Origin: Kofleriaceae bacterium
Lineage (GTDB): Bacteria; Myxococcota_A; Polyangia; Haliangiales; Haliangiaceae
Reading direction: 5' to 3'
Length of the DNA: 54,414 nucleotides
Assembly: GCA_022842285.1 (NCBI GenBank)
Contig: JALHPV010000013.1
Location: 1-54,414, forward strand
A model generated the notes under the pieces. The model was not told the DNA's origin, made no database searches, and saw nothing but the letters and a program-made list of their open reading frames with translations. Of the stretch, positions 8,900 through 19,636 are shown one piece after another. How positions within the stretch are numbered: position 1 is the first letter of the stretch; every line of letters starts with the position of its first letter. The translations under genes were made by a program, and so were the position numbers.

Positions 8900-8953
8900 G
8901 TGCCGGTGCCGGTGCCGGTGCCGGTGCCGGTGCCGGTGCCGGTGCCGGTGCCG
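8900..8953. repeat. (GTGCCG)9 hexanucleotide tandem repeat
   Basis: Nine perfect head-to-tail copies of GTGCCG, preceded by one imperfect unit (GTGTCC). It lies 44 bp after the coiled-coil protein stop, outside any credible gene. Copy-number changes here would not alter a coding frame. Confidence 0.95.
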
Positions 8954-8964
8954 AAGAATTTTCA

Positions 8965-9122
8965 ACGCCAAGACGCCATAGACGCCAAGGAGATTTTTTC
9001 GGAAGGGCACAGTCCGTGCTTGCAACCGCCGAGTTGTGGTTGTCCGAAAGCCGGACATTGCCTCTGCGGCGCGGAAGCGCCCCTGAAAACTTCTGACCTT
9101 GGCGTCGATGGCGTCTTGGCGT
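8965..9122. repeat. 158-bp imperfect inverted-repeat element (MITE/REP-like)
   Basis: Two 26-bp arms, 8965-8990 and 9097-9122, are inverted copies with a single mismatch at 8980. They enclose 106 bp that contain a small perfect hairpin (TGTCCG at 9041-9046, CGGACA at 9052-9057). There is no open frame for a transposase, so if mobile it would need help in trans. The right arm runs into the 8-bp tandem repeat and into a motif shared with the repeats near 31.8 kb. Together with the GTGCCG array this fills the 348-bp gap 8857-9204, in which I see no gene. Confidence 0.8.
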
Positions 9123-9155
9123 CTTGGCGTCTTGGCGTCTTGGCGTCTTGGCGTC
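9110..9155. repeat. 8-bp tandem repeat GGCGTCTT, 5.75 copies
   Basis: Five perfect GGCGTCTT units followed by GGCGTC. The unit belongs to the TTGGCGTC/GACGCCAA motif that also makes up the inverted arms of this intergenic element, so it looks like slippage within a dispersed repeat. Confidence 0.9.
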
Positions 9156-9204
9156 AAAACTCCGGGCGCGAGCGGGCCGGACCGGGGGCGGCGAACTCTG
9201 GAGC

Positions 9205-10332
9205 TCAGTGCGAGAAGACGACGCCCAGGTACACGAGCTCGCGCCGGTACGACGTGAACATCGTGTCGCTGCCGAAGTCGCGCCAGAGCGCGGCGCGCGC
9301 CTCCGCGGACCACGCGTCGGAGAGCGTGCGGGCGACGCGGAGCTGGACGGAGCTGCGGTTCACGTCGTCGAGCGAGGTGAACTCCTGGAACTGCAGATCC
9401 TTCTGGAGGAGCAGGCCATCGAAGTACTGGTCGATCTGGAGCGTGGCGAGCACCGACCCGATGAGCTTGGCGGGTAGCCCGATGGTGGCGGCCGCCTGGA
9501 TGCGATGGCGCACGATGGACTGGCCGAAGCTGTTCGAGTCGATGACGGTCAGGAGATAGCCGACGGCGGCGACGATGGGCCCCGTGTAGGTGAGGTCGAT
9601 GCTGGCGCGCTGGAAGCGATCGTGGCGAGCTTGCGTCGTGGCGGCGAAGCAATCCGGGCTGGGCTCGGCGTCGGGCGCGCACGCACTGGCGAGGGCCGCG
9701 CTCTCGTAGGCACGCGCTTCGAAGCCAAACGTCGCCGACAGCTCGAGGCTGCTCTCGTCCTCTTCCGTGTGCCAGAGCGGCAAGTCGAGCCGCGCGGTCG
9801 CCGCCGGACCAAACCAGTCGAACTGCGGATTTGGTTTGTACTGAAACATCCGGAGGCCCGCGGTAAGCGTGAGCGTGCGGCCGGCGGCGGCCTCGCCGCG
9901 CAGGATGAGGATGGCGTTCGCACCGGCGGTGCGAAACGTGCGCGCGCCGAGGTCGCTCGCGACGGGCAGGGCATCGGCGCCCGCGAACGACAGGCCGGCC
10001 GAGACGGGGCGTGCCCCCAGGGCATGGATGTAGCGGGCGTCCCCGGCAAGCAGGGTGACGCTCTCGCGGGGCACGTCGCCACCGGCCACGAGGCGGGCGA
10101 GCGCGGAGGCGGCGACGGCGTAGGTGCCTCCGGAGAGCTTGCCGCGGTGATCGACCCGCGCGCCGAGGCGGATGACGGGAGCGGTGGTGCGCTCGCTCTC
10201 GATGGCGGGCCCGGTGTCCACGCGCTCGACGTTGGTATCGGTCTCCGCGCCACCCTCGGCCGTGACGGTGGTCGGGCCCGCGTTTGCCGTTCCGGCCGCG
10301 AGCACGAGCAGCGTCACCGCGCGCGCCATCAT
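9205..10332 (-). CDS. Probable outer-membrane beta-barrel or surface protein
   Basis: 375 residues from ATG 10332 (a second ATG sits at 10329). This start gives a signal peptide (MMARAVTLLVLAAGTANA). The mature protein is rich in alternating beta strands with aromatic ends (LTLTAGLRMFQY, SSLELSATFGFEARAY, IAAAVGYLLTVID-like strands, RRELVYLGVVFSH at the C-terminus), as in outer-membrane barrels, although the last residue is His and not Phe. Two Cys (SACAPDAEPSPDCF) may form a loop disulfide. A longer frame upstream of 10332 is Arg-rich and unlikely coding. It may be a porin-like or structural protein; the function is unknown. Confidence 0.7.
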   Translation of the reverse strand: MMARAVTLLVLAAGTANAGPTTVTAEGGAETDTNVERVDTGPAIESERTTAPVIRLGARVDHRGKLSGGTYAVAASALARLVAGGDVPRESVTLLAGDARYIHALGARPVSAGLSFAGADALPVASDLGARTFRTAGANAILILRGEAAAGRTLTLTAGLRMFQYKPNPQFDWFGPAATARLDLPLWHTEEDESSLELSATFGFEARAYESAALASACAPDAEPSPDCFAATTQARHDRFQRASIDLTYTGPIVAAVGYLLTVIDSNSFGQSIVRHRIQAAATIGLPAKLIGSVLATLQIDQYFDGLLLQKDLQFQEFTSLDDVNRSSVQLRVARTLSDAWSAEARAALWRDFGSDTMFTSYRRELVYLGVVFSH

Positions 10333-10393
10333 GCCGCACCAGCCTAATCGAAATCGCTGCGCCTCGCGCTCACCCCGTGGTAACCACGCGCCC

Positions 10394-10732
10394 ATGCGCC
10401 GGCTGCTCGTCCTCGCCCTCGTCCTCTCGCCCCTTGCTGCGTGCAAAGGCGACCGCGACAAGTGCGAGAAGGCCGCTCGCAACTACGCGACCCTCGTCTA
10501 CTGGGGGAAGGCGGAAGAGGCGTTGAGCCGGCTGCCCGAGTCCGAGCGCGCGAACACCCGGTCGAAGATGCAGACCGAGTTCGACACCGAGCTCGAGGGC
10601 GAGATCTCGACGATCACGTCCCAGTGCGTGTCGGCCAACAACGAGGACATGGTCGACTGCATGATCAAGGCGAAGACGGCCGCGCAGGCGCTCAAGTGCG
10701 CGGGGACGATCGAACCCGGCCAGGGCGGCTAG
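10394..10732 (+). CDS. Small lipoprotein of unknown function
   Basis: 112 residues from ATG 10394. The N-terminus is a lipoprotein signal (RRLLVLALVLSPLAACKGD, lipobox LAAC). The mature part is helical and charged, with four further Cys residues (DKCEKAA, TSQCVSA, VDCMIKAK, LKCAG) that could form two disulfides. It is divergent from the beta-barrel gene (62 bp between starts) and convergent with the next gene. Confidence 0.75.
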   Translation: MRRLLVLALVLSPLAACKGDRDKCEKAARNYATLVYWGKAEEALSRLPESERANTRSKMQTEFDTELEGEISTITSQCVSANNEDMVDCMIKAKTAAQALKCAGTIEPGQGG

Positions 10733-10756
10733 CGACCTCGTTCGGAGGCCTGGTGC

Positions 10757-10775
10757 GGCCCAGCGGCCCTGGGCC
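10757..10775. terminator. Hairpin between convergent genes
   Basis: GGCCCAG and CTGGGCC form a perfect 7-bp stem with a 5-nt loop, sited in the 46-bp space between two convergent stops (10732 and 10779). There is no U-run, so termination may be weak or need Rho. Confidence 0.4.
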
Positions 10776-10778
10776 TAC

Positions 10779-12527
10779 CTAGCGCTTGCGGTGATCGCGC
10801 ACCACCGGACGCGGCGACGGCTGACGATGGTCGCGCACGACGGGGCGCGGCTGCGCGCGAGGCGCGGGGCGCGGGCCATTGACCTCCACGCTGATGCCGA
10901 CCGGGACCACGACCGTCGGGCCGGGCGCCACGGGTGGGGGCGTTCCGGCGGAGCCTTCGACGGTGACGGTGGTGGGCACCTCGACCGTGACCGTGCCCTC
11001 GACGACCGGCGGGACATACGCCGGGGCGACGGCCTGTGACGGCGGATTGTCGGCGGTGCCTGCATCCGCGAACGTGCCGGCGTCGGTCCATCCGCCGACG
11101 GTCCACTGCCAGGTGGCGCCGGTCCAGTGCCACTCGCCGGCGACCCAGATGGCGCCGTCGAAGGGCTGCGTGCCCGGATCCTCGGGCATGGGGGCGGGCA
11201 TCGGCGGCCGCTCGATCGCACCGCGCGCGACGAGGTGGGCGCGGAGACGAAGTCGGATGTCGAGGGCGGCGTCGATCCGCTGCTGGTGGATCGCGAGCTC
11301 GGCATCGCGGCGGCGCTGGAGCTCGAGCGAGGCCGATGCCTCGGCGTCGAGCCGGATCTGCTGATTGGCAGCGGCCTCCGCGGCGAGTCGCGCGCGACGG
11401 TCCGGGTCGGCGCCGATGGCGATGAGCCACTTGAAGATGAGCGTGCGCCGGAGCTGGGCCTCGGCGGTCCACGAGGACTCGAGGGCGGCCCGAGCGGTGA
11501 GCTTCGCGTCGAGCTCCGCGCGGGCGCGCAGATCGATCTCGGCCTGCGCCGCGAGTTGCCGGCCGCGGACCTGCTCGCGCTCGGCTTCGAGCTCCTTCTG
11601 CGCGAAGTAGTCGGCGCGCAGCTTGGAGAGGATCTTCACGCGCACCGCGAACGCCGCATCACGTCGAGGATCGGGCGGCGGGGGCGGGACGGCGACGACG
11701 GGCGCGGGGGCCACCTCAGCGGTGATGGCCACGGTGTGTTCGACTGACCCGCGCGGCGCGACCACGACCACGGGCGCTGGGGCAGGGTGTTCCTCCGCGC
11801 CATGCGCGATCAGCTGCGCGCGTACGCGGCCCCGCACATCGACAGCACCCGCGGCGGCGATCCGATTCGCTTCATCGCGTTCGGCGTGGAGGTCACGGCG
11901 CTTCACGAGCTGGTAGGACGCGACGACCGTCTGGTCGTCTCCGACCGCGTGGATCGCGCACGTGCTGCCAGCATCGAGCGCGAAGCGTGTCTTGGCTTCG
12001 ATCGCGCCGCCGCCCACGTCCCAGGCGGGCACGACGACATCGACGTTCGCGGCTGCCGCGCCGCCGACCGCATTGGCATCCACGCCCGCCTCGACCTGCG
12101 CCGCGCCATTGGGGCCGCGGGTACCCGCTCCGACGCGGGGAGCAAACGCCCCCACAACCGCCGAGGTCGCGCCGGCCACGCGATCCCGTTCGGCGCGGAG
12201 CTCGCGCGCGCGACGCTCCTTGTATGCCTCGAGCGTCTCGCCGACCGAGCCGTCGGCGGCCGTGCCGTCCTCACAGCGGACGTGCCAGTCGATGACCTGC
12301 GCGCGGGGGATCGCGAAGTGGAGGTTCACCTCGTAGGTGCCGGCCTCGAGGGCGAAGCCGCCGCCACCCGGGGCGGTGGTGACATCGGGCGCCACCGGGG
12401 CGTCGGAACGGGCCAGCACGGGGGCCGTGCCCTGACCGACCACCTGCATCTGGTACCGGGGACCCCCGCAGCCTGCGGCCAGCGCGAGCAAGCCGGCGAC
12501 GTGCGCCGGCAAGAATAAGCTCCTCAT
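10779..12527 (-). CDS. Large lipoprotein with Trp-rich C-terminal motif (WXXGXW-like)
   Basis: 582 residues from ATG 12527, giving the lipoprotein signal LLALAAGC (lipobox AAGC). A beta-rich domain at about 20-95 is followed by a charged helical region (about 95-200) and a long Arg/Ala/Glu-rich helix with many RRDAE/LRA repeats (about 290-450). Near residue 470-500 comes a Trp cluster (IWVAGEWHWTGATWQWT) resembling the YXWGXW/WXXGXW lipoprotein motif. The C-terminus is Pro/Val-rich and ends with two near-identical basic tails (PRPVVRDHRQPS, PRPVVRDHRKR). It is probably a periplasm-spanning lipoprotein that may contact peptidoglycan or nucleic acid through the basic tail; that is inference. 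Confidence 0.75.
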   Translation of the reverse strand: MRSLFLPAHVAGLLALAAGCGGPRYQMQVVGQGTAPVLARSDAPVAPDVTTAPGGGGFALEAGTYEVNLHFAIPRAQVIDWHVRCEDGTAADGSVGETLEAYKERRARELRAERDRVAGATSAVVGAFAPRVGAGTRGPNGAAQVEAGVDANAVGGAAAANVDVVVPAWDVGGGAIEAKTRFALDAGSTCAIHAVGDDQTVVASYQLVKRRDLHAERDEANRIAAAGAVDVRGRVRAQLIAHGAEEHPAPAPVVVVAPRGSVEHTVAITAEVAPAPVVAVPPPPPDPRRDAAFAVRVKILSKLRADYFAQKELEAEREQVRGRQLAAQAEIDLRARAELDAKLTARAALESSWTAEAQLRRTLIFKWLIAIGADPDRRARLAAEAAANQQIRLDAEASASLELQRRRDAELAIHQQRIDAALDIRLRLRAHLVARGAIERPPMPAPMPEDPGTQPFDGAIWVAGEWHWTGATWQWTVGGWTDAGTFADAGTADNPPSQAVAPAYVPPVVEGTVTVEVPTTVTVEGSAGTPPPVAPGPTVVVPVGISVEVNGPRPAPRAQPRPVVRDHRQPSPRPVVRDHRKR

Positions 12528-12702
12528 CGCCAGCGTTCGGTAGCAAACCCGCGGCCAGGATCTGGCCCCCGTATTGCGAAGGCCCGACGTCATGCAGACT
12601 AGGCCCGCATGTACTGACGCACAGTTGGACGCTTCGGCGAGGTGGCGCCCCGCGCTCGCGACCGCCATTCGTGAACGCGACGTCACGACAACCCCCACCA
12701 CA

Positions 12703-13038
12703 GTGGTCCGCCCGGCACGCTGGTTCGTGACCTTCCTGGCCTCCGCCCTCCTCGTGGCATGCGGGGGCGGTAGCCGCGGTGACACCTATGCCAAGGCGAC
12801 CGACGTCCAGGGCCAGTGCTGCAATCACCTGGAGGGCGCGGCGCGCGACCAGTGCAACAGCGAGATCGTCCGCGTCGACGACACGAACGTGGCTCAGACC
12901 TCGGTCAACCAGGACACCTACGCGTGCATCACGACCCACTTCCAGTGCGACCCGACCACCGGCCGCCCGACGCAAGCGAGCGCGCAGAAGCAGCTCGAGT
13001 GCATCCAGGATCTGGATGAGGGCGTCGCTGCGGAGTGA
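12703..13038 (+). CDS. Small Cys-rich lipoprotein
   Basis: 111 residues if started at GTG 12703; GTG 12727 and ATG 12574 are alternatives in the same frame. All give the lipobox segment FLASALLVACGGG, so lipidation at that Cys is likely. The mature part has six more Cys (GQCCNHL, RDQCNSE, YACITTHFQCD, LECIQD), enough for three disulfides in the periplasm. It is divergent from the large lipoprotein and ends 3 bp before the convergent small gene. Unknown family. Confidence 0.7.
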   Translation: MVRPARWFVTFLASALLVACGGGSRGDTYAKATDVQGQCCNHLEGAARDQCNSEIVRVDDTNVAQTSVNQDTYACITTHFQCDPTTGRPTQASAQKQLECIQDLDEGVAAE

Positions 13039-13041
13039 TCC

Positions 13042-13314
13042 TCACTTGCGGTTGGCGGCCTGCGCCGCGAGCTTGAGCTCGTCACTCGCGACGCGCAGCG
13101 CCTCCTTCGCCTTCGCGGCGTGGCCATCGAGGTCGTACTCGTTCGCCTTCTGCGCCGCTTCGACCTTGTAGAACGCCTTCAGCACGAGCTCCTGCGCCGC
13201 GTTCAGGTTCGGATGGCGGTGACCGACGTTGGTCTTCGGCGGGTTGCGTGCGCACGCGATGGTGATCGGGGTGGCGAGGGCAACGGACATGACGAGAGCG
13301 GTGAGCTTGGACAT
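13042..13314 (-). CDS. Small exported helical protein
   Basis: 90 residues. A signal sequence (KLTALVMSVALATPITIACA) could be cut by signal peptidase I after ACA, or lipidated at Cys 22 (ITIAC is an imperfect lipobox). The mature part is one or two long helices (LKAFYKVEAAQKANEYDLDG, AKEALRVASDELKLAAQAA) like the small periplasmic helical proteins of delta-proteobacteria. It ends 3 bp from the convergent lipoprotein gene. Confidence 0.7.
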   Translation of the reverse strand: MSKLTALVMSVALATPITIACARNPPKTNVGHRHPNLNAAQELVLKAFYKVEAAQKANEYDLDGHAAKAKEALRVASDELKLAAQAANRK

Positions 13315-13457
13315 GACCAGCTCCTAGAGCAGCCGCCGTGCCGCTGCGTAACTCGCGGAAACACAGAGAAAAACCAGGCGCGCGGGGGAGAACGTGTCGG
13401 CTCGAGCCTGCAGCGTGTCGGCTCCAGCCGTCGTGGTGGACCTGCTACGCTGGGCGC

Positions 13458-15146
13458 GTGGACGCCAGCCGGTATCGCGTCGTCAGACGCATCGGCGTCG
13501 GGGGCATGGCGGAGGTGCTCGAGGCGGTCGCGGTCGGAGCGGCGGGCTTCGAGCGTCGCGTCGCGCTGAAGCGCATGCTCCCGCACGAGGGCGATGCCGA
13601 ACGCGCGCACCGCATGTTCCTCGACGAGGCCCGCATCGCCTCGCACCTGCATCACGCCAACATCGTCGCCGTCCTCGACTACGGCCTCGCCGAGGGGCGG
13701 CCGTTTCAGGTCCTCGAGTACGTCGACGGTATCGATGTGCGGGCGCTCCTCGCGCGCGGCCCGCTGCCGGTCGAGCTCGCGCTGCACATCGCGCTGGCGG
13801 TCGGGCATGCCCTCGATCACGCGCACGGGGCGACGGACGCGAACGGTCAGCCGCTCGGCATCGTGCACCGCGACGTGACGCCCGCGAACATCCTCGTGTC
13901 GCGCGCCGGTGACGTGAAGCTCACCGATTTCGGTATCGCCTTCGCGTACGCGAAGTCGGAGCACACGCTCGTCGGCACGACGAAGGGCACGCCGTGGTTC
14001 ATGAGCCCCGAGCAGATGATGGGCGTCGCGACGGACGCGCGCTCGGACGCCTTCTCGCTCGGTTGCGTGCTGCACATGATGCTGACGGGCTCCTCGCCCC
14101 TCGAGCGTCCGAGCCAGCAGATCCTCGTCGCGAACGGGGCCGAGCTCGAGCTCGCCGCGGACGTGCCGGCCGACGTGCGCGCGATCATCGAGCGAGCCAC
14201 GCGCCACCACCCAGCCCAGCGCTATGCGAGCACGCGCGAGCTCGTCGCGGCCCTGGCGGCGGTCACCGCGCACTACCCCGTGGTCGATCCGCGCACGGCG
14301 CTCCGCGAATGGGTGGAGGCGGTCGAGGGCCGCCGCCCGCCGCCGCCGGCGAGCGCGAAGCCGGGCAAGCTCGATGGCCTCCTCGATCTCGCGTTGATGC
14401 TCGACGGAGCGGGGCCGCGCGAGAACGAGACGGTCTCGACGCCGACGCGGCCCGAGCGCCTGGTGTCCCGCGAGAGCGCGCACGTCACGAGTCAGGCCCC
14501 GCCTCCGCCCCGGGAGAGCGAGCCGGTCCCGAATCCGGTGCGGCCGCGGCCTTCTCGCACGCGGGCCTTCCTGGTCCTGGGCGGCGTGGGCCTCGCGGTG
14601 GTCATCGGAGTGGTCCTGCTCGTGCGGCGCCTCCGCGAGCCCGAGGTGGTGGCCGCCGTCCCGGCCGGGGATGCGGTCGTGACCGTGAGCGACGAAGCCG
14701 GTCCCGAGCCGCCCGTCGTCGCGCCGGATACGCCGGATGCGCCGGTCGCGCTCCTGACCGCGCCGGATGCCGGCGTGACCGCGGCGAAGCGTCCGCCCCC
14801 CGACAAGCGGAAGAGCCCGCCGCCACCGAACGCGGCGACGCAGCGCTGGATGCGCAACCACGGCAAGGCGGCGGCGAACTTCGCGAGCTGGATGGCCGAG
14901 AACCCGGCGGCCGCCACGGCCCTGCGCACGTGGGAAGCGAAGACAGCCCAGGGGAACGCGCTCCTCACCTGGCTCACCCAGAACATCGGCAGCACCATCG
15001 GCGACTACGCGTCGACGCATCCGCGGAGCGGGCTCGACGCGATCGCGCAGCGCCACGACTTCACCGGCCTTCGCTGGTGGGTGCGCCGGCACAACCGCCA
15101 GACGAGCAACCTCGCTCGCCTCGGCGGCAGCTTCCCGTGGCCGTAG
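13458..15146 (+). CDS. Transmembrane Ser/Thr protein kinase with unusual C-terminal domain
   Basis: 562 residues from GTG 13458 (VDASRYRVVRRIGVGGMAEV), the usual start close to the kinase fold; longer frames add Arg/Pro/Trp noise. Kinase domain about 5-270: glycine loop GVGGMAE, lysine 38, HRD at 137-139, DFG at 157-159, MSPEQ at 182-186, so it should be active. Pro-rich linker, one TM helix at about 370-391, then a Pro/Asp-rich stalk. The C-terminal 100 residues (about 460-562) form a Trp-rich helical domain (TQRWMRNHGKAAANFASWM, GLRWWVRRHN) that I do not recognise and that should lie outside the cytoplasmic membrane. Probably a sensor kinase of the PASTA-less myxobacterial type. Confidence 0.9.
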   Translation: MDASRYRVVRRIGVGGMAEVLEAVAVGAAGFERRVALKRMLPHEGDAERAHRMFLDEARIASHLHHANIVAVLDYGLAEGRPFQVLEYVDGIDVRALLARGPLPVELALHIALAVGHALDHAHGATDANGQPLGIVHRDVTPANILVSRAGDVKLTDFGIAFAYAKSEHTLVGTTKGTPWFMSPEQMMGVATDARSDAFSLGCVLHMMLTGSSPLERPSQQILVANGAELELAADVPADVRAIIERATRHHPAQRYASTRELVAALAAVTAHYPVVDPRTALREWVEAVEGRRPPPPASAKPGKLDGLLDLALMLDGAGPRENETVSTPTRPERLVSRESAHVTSQAPPPPRESEPVPNPVRPRPSRTRAFLVLGGVGLAVVIGVVLLVRRLREPEVVAAVPAGDAVVTVSDEAGPEPPVVAPDTPDAPVALLTAPDAGVTAAKRPPPDKRKSPPPPNAATQRWMRNHGKAAANFASWMAENPAAATALRTWEAKTAQGNALLTWLTQNIGSTIGDYASTHPRSGLDAIAQRHDFTGLRWWVRRHNRQTSNLARLGGSFPWP

Positions 15147-15218
15147 GCGGAACACGATGACCGTGGCGCCGCGCGCTGCGGCCGTCCGTACCGCCTACCA
15201 GGGTCCTGGGGGGACGCG

Positions 15219-16520
<1,302 letters not shown>

Positions 16521-16584
16521 GCGGCAACGGTAACACCGCGGCGGACGTCCGTTGCGCTTCGCCGCGGTCGTGTACCGTCGGGGC

Positions 16585-17376
16585 GTGCACTGGCTCGTCG
16601 TCGGTAGTGGCTACACGGGCTCGCGTCTGGTGACGGCGCTCCAGGCCGCGGGGGACCAGATCACGGCCACGCGCCGCACCGCGCACGACCGTCCGGGCGT
16701 CACGACGCTCGCCTTCGATCTGTCGCGGCCGGGCGCGCTCCCCCAGGACGCGGATGTTCTCGTCGTGCTCGCGCCGCCGGGACCGGCCCCGGGCGACGAG
16801 ATGCGCGCGCTCGTGGCCGCTGCTGGCACCCCGCGGACGGTCTACGTCTCGTCGACCGGGGTGTACGGACCGGGGGGAGGGGCCTGGGTGGACGAGTCGT
16901 GGCCGCTCGCGCCAGGTACGGCGAGTGGGGCGGCGCGGGTCGCCGCGGAGCGCGCGCTGATCGAGGTGGTGCCTGCGGACCAGCTCGTGATCTTGCGGCC
17001 GGCCGGCATCTACGGCCCGGGCCGCGGCATCGCGGAGCGGATCCGGGCGGGGACGTATCGCATCGTCGGTGATGGCCGGGCCCACATCAGCCGGATCCAC
17101 GTCGACGACCTGGTCACCGCGATCCTCGCCGCGGGCCGCGCCTCGATCGGGGGCGTGTTCAACTGCGCGGACGACGCGCCGGATCCCGTCGGCGACGTCG
17201 CGGATGCGATCGCCGATGCCATCGGCGTCCCGCGCCCGCCGCGCGTCGATGCGGCCACGGTGTCGCCCGAGGTGGCCGGCATGCTGCTGGCGAATCGCCG
17301 CATCGCGAACACGCGCCTACGTGACGTGCTCGGCGTATCGCTCGCGCATCCGACGTGGCGCGAGGCCGAAACGTAA
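16585..17376 (+). CDS. NAD(P)-dependent epimerase/dehydratase-like SDR
   Basis: 263 residues from GTG 16585, which places the Rossmann strand at the N-terminus (HWLVVGSGYTGSRL, a G-x-G-x-x-G loop). Further SDR features are the VYVSSTGVYGP strand with active-site Ser and the Tyr of VYG, the LRPAGIYGPG segment, and the RIHVDDLV segment typical of extended SDRs. The YxxxK lysine is not in the usual place (the helix reads ASGAARVAAERAL), so it resembles YeeZ-type members and may bind NAD(P) without classical catalysis. Divergent from the sigma-54 activator by 64 bp; the terminator hairpin starts in its stop codon. Confidence 0.82.
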   Translation: MHWLVVGSGYTGSRLVTALQAAGDQITATRRTAHDRPGVTTLAFDLSRPGALPQDADVLVVLAPPGPAPGDEMRALVAAAGTPRTVYVSSTGVYGPGGGAWVDESWPLAPGTASGAARVAAERALIEVVPADQLVILRPAGIYGPGRGIAERIRAGTYRIVGDGRAHISRIHVDDLVTAILAAGRASIGGVFNCADDAPDPVGDVADAIADAIGVPRPPRVDAATVSPEVAGMLLANRRIANTRLRDVLGVSLAHPTWREAET

Positions 17377-17405
17377 ACGGCCCCGAGGTCACCCCCGAGG
17401 CCGTT
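17376..17405 (-). terminator. Strong hairpin terminator of groEL (may serve both strands)
   Basis: A 13-bp stem (arms 17376-17388 and 17393-17405) closes a 4-nt loop. Read on the minus strand the outer stem is AACGGCC/GGCCGTT, the loop is GTGA (a GNRA tetraloop), and a T-rich stretch (TTTACGTTT) follows. It lies 20 bp after the groEL stop and overlaps the convergent epimerase stop. Confidence 0.75.
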
Positions 17406-17424
17406 CGAGCGAAGTCGGACTGCT

Positions 17425-19092
<1,668 letters not shown>

Positions 19093-19383
19093 TTACTTCT
19101 CGATGATTCCGAGGATCTCGTCCTCGCGAAGGATGATGTGCTCGACGCCGTCGACCTTGATCTCGGTGCCGGAGTACTTGCCGAACAGGATCCGGTCGCC
19201 CGCCTTCACGTCGAGGGCGACGATCTTGCCGTCCTCGAGGCGCTTGCCCGAGCCCACGGCGACGACGTTGCCTTCGAGCGGACGCTCCTTGGCAGAGTCG
19301 GGGATGATGATGCCACCGCGGGTCTTCTCGACCTCGGGGACACGAGTGACCAGGATGCGGTCCGAAAGCGGGCGAACGTTCAT
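19093..19383 (-). CDS. groES: GroES co-chaperonin (10 kDa)
   Basis: 96 residues from ATG 19383 ([15 protein letters not shown]). A longer frame from 19425 would begin inside the CIRCE operator and add a non-GroES N-terminus, so 19383 is chosen; GAGG lies 10 bp upstream. The mobile-loop segment ([17 protein letters not shown]) and the [11 protein letters not shown] strand are typical. It caps GroEL during the folding cycle. First gene of the groES-groEL operon. Confidence 0.97.
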   Translation of the reverse strand: MNVRPLSDRILVTRVPEVEKTRGGIIIPDSAKERPLEGNVVAVGSGKRLEDGKIVALDVKAGDRILFGKYSGTEIKVDGVEHIILREDEILGIIEK

Positions 19384-19414
19384 GGTGGGTTCCTCTGGGG
19401 TGCGAAAAACTTTG

Positions 19415-19441
19415 TTAGCACTCACCCAAAGCGACTGCTAA
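19415..19441 (-). promoter_or_regulatory. CIRCE operator (HrcA binding site) upstream of groES
   Basis: The two 9-bp arms TTAGCACTC (19415-19423) and GACTGCTAA (19433-19441) are separated by exactly 9 bp. The consensus second arm is GAGTGCTAA, so there is one mismatch. It sits 31 bp upstream of the groES ATG. A weak sigma-70-type pair on the minus strand (TTGCGC at 19473-19478, TACAGA at 19450-19455, 17-bp spacer) would put the transcription start inside the operator, the usual arrangement for HrcA repression. hrcA itself is not in the window. Confidence 0.9.
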
Positions 19442-19636
19442 CGACGGCGTCTGTAAGGCCGGTAGGGTCCCGGCGCAACCCCCCAATGGGTCGAAAGTGC
19501 GGATCTATCTGGAGGTGGGATACGCAGCTCGTCCAGCGGCGGCGGGGCTGGCGAACGCCCGGTTTCGGGAGCCGTTCTAACCGAGTGTGATCAGAGGGGA
19601 ACTTGATCATCCGGGCGATCGGCTGAAGATCAAAGC

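Noticed and set aside
8965-9122. Full insertion sequence
   Set aside because: The element lacks a transposase frame and is only 158 bp; kept as a MITE-like repeat.
8900-9155. CRISPR-like repetition
   Set aside because: Repeats are 6 and 8 bp and contiguous, with no spacers and no cas genes.
8873-9559. Frame through the repeat tract
   Set aside because: It starts at the GTGCCG array and reads the 8-bp repeats (VPVPVP, GVLASWR), and overlaps the beta-barrel gene in antisense; not a gene.
13338-15146. Longer start of the 13.5-kb kinase
   Set aside because: The preceding residues are Arg/Trp/Cys noise with a short direct repeat; GTG 13458 places the kinase fold as usual.
19093-19425. GroES start at 19425
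   Set aside because: It would begin inside the CIRCE operator and add residues absent from GroES proteins.
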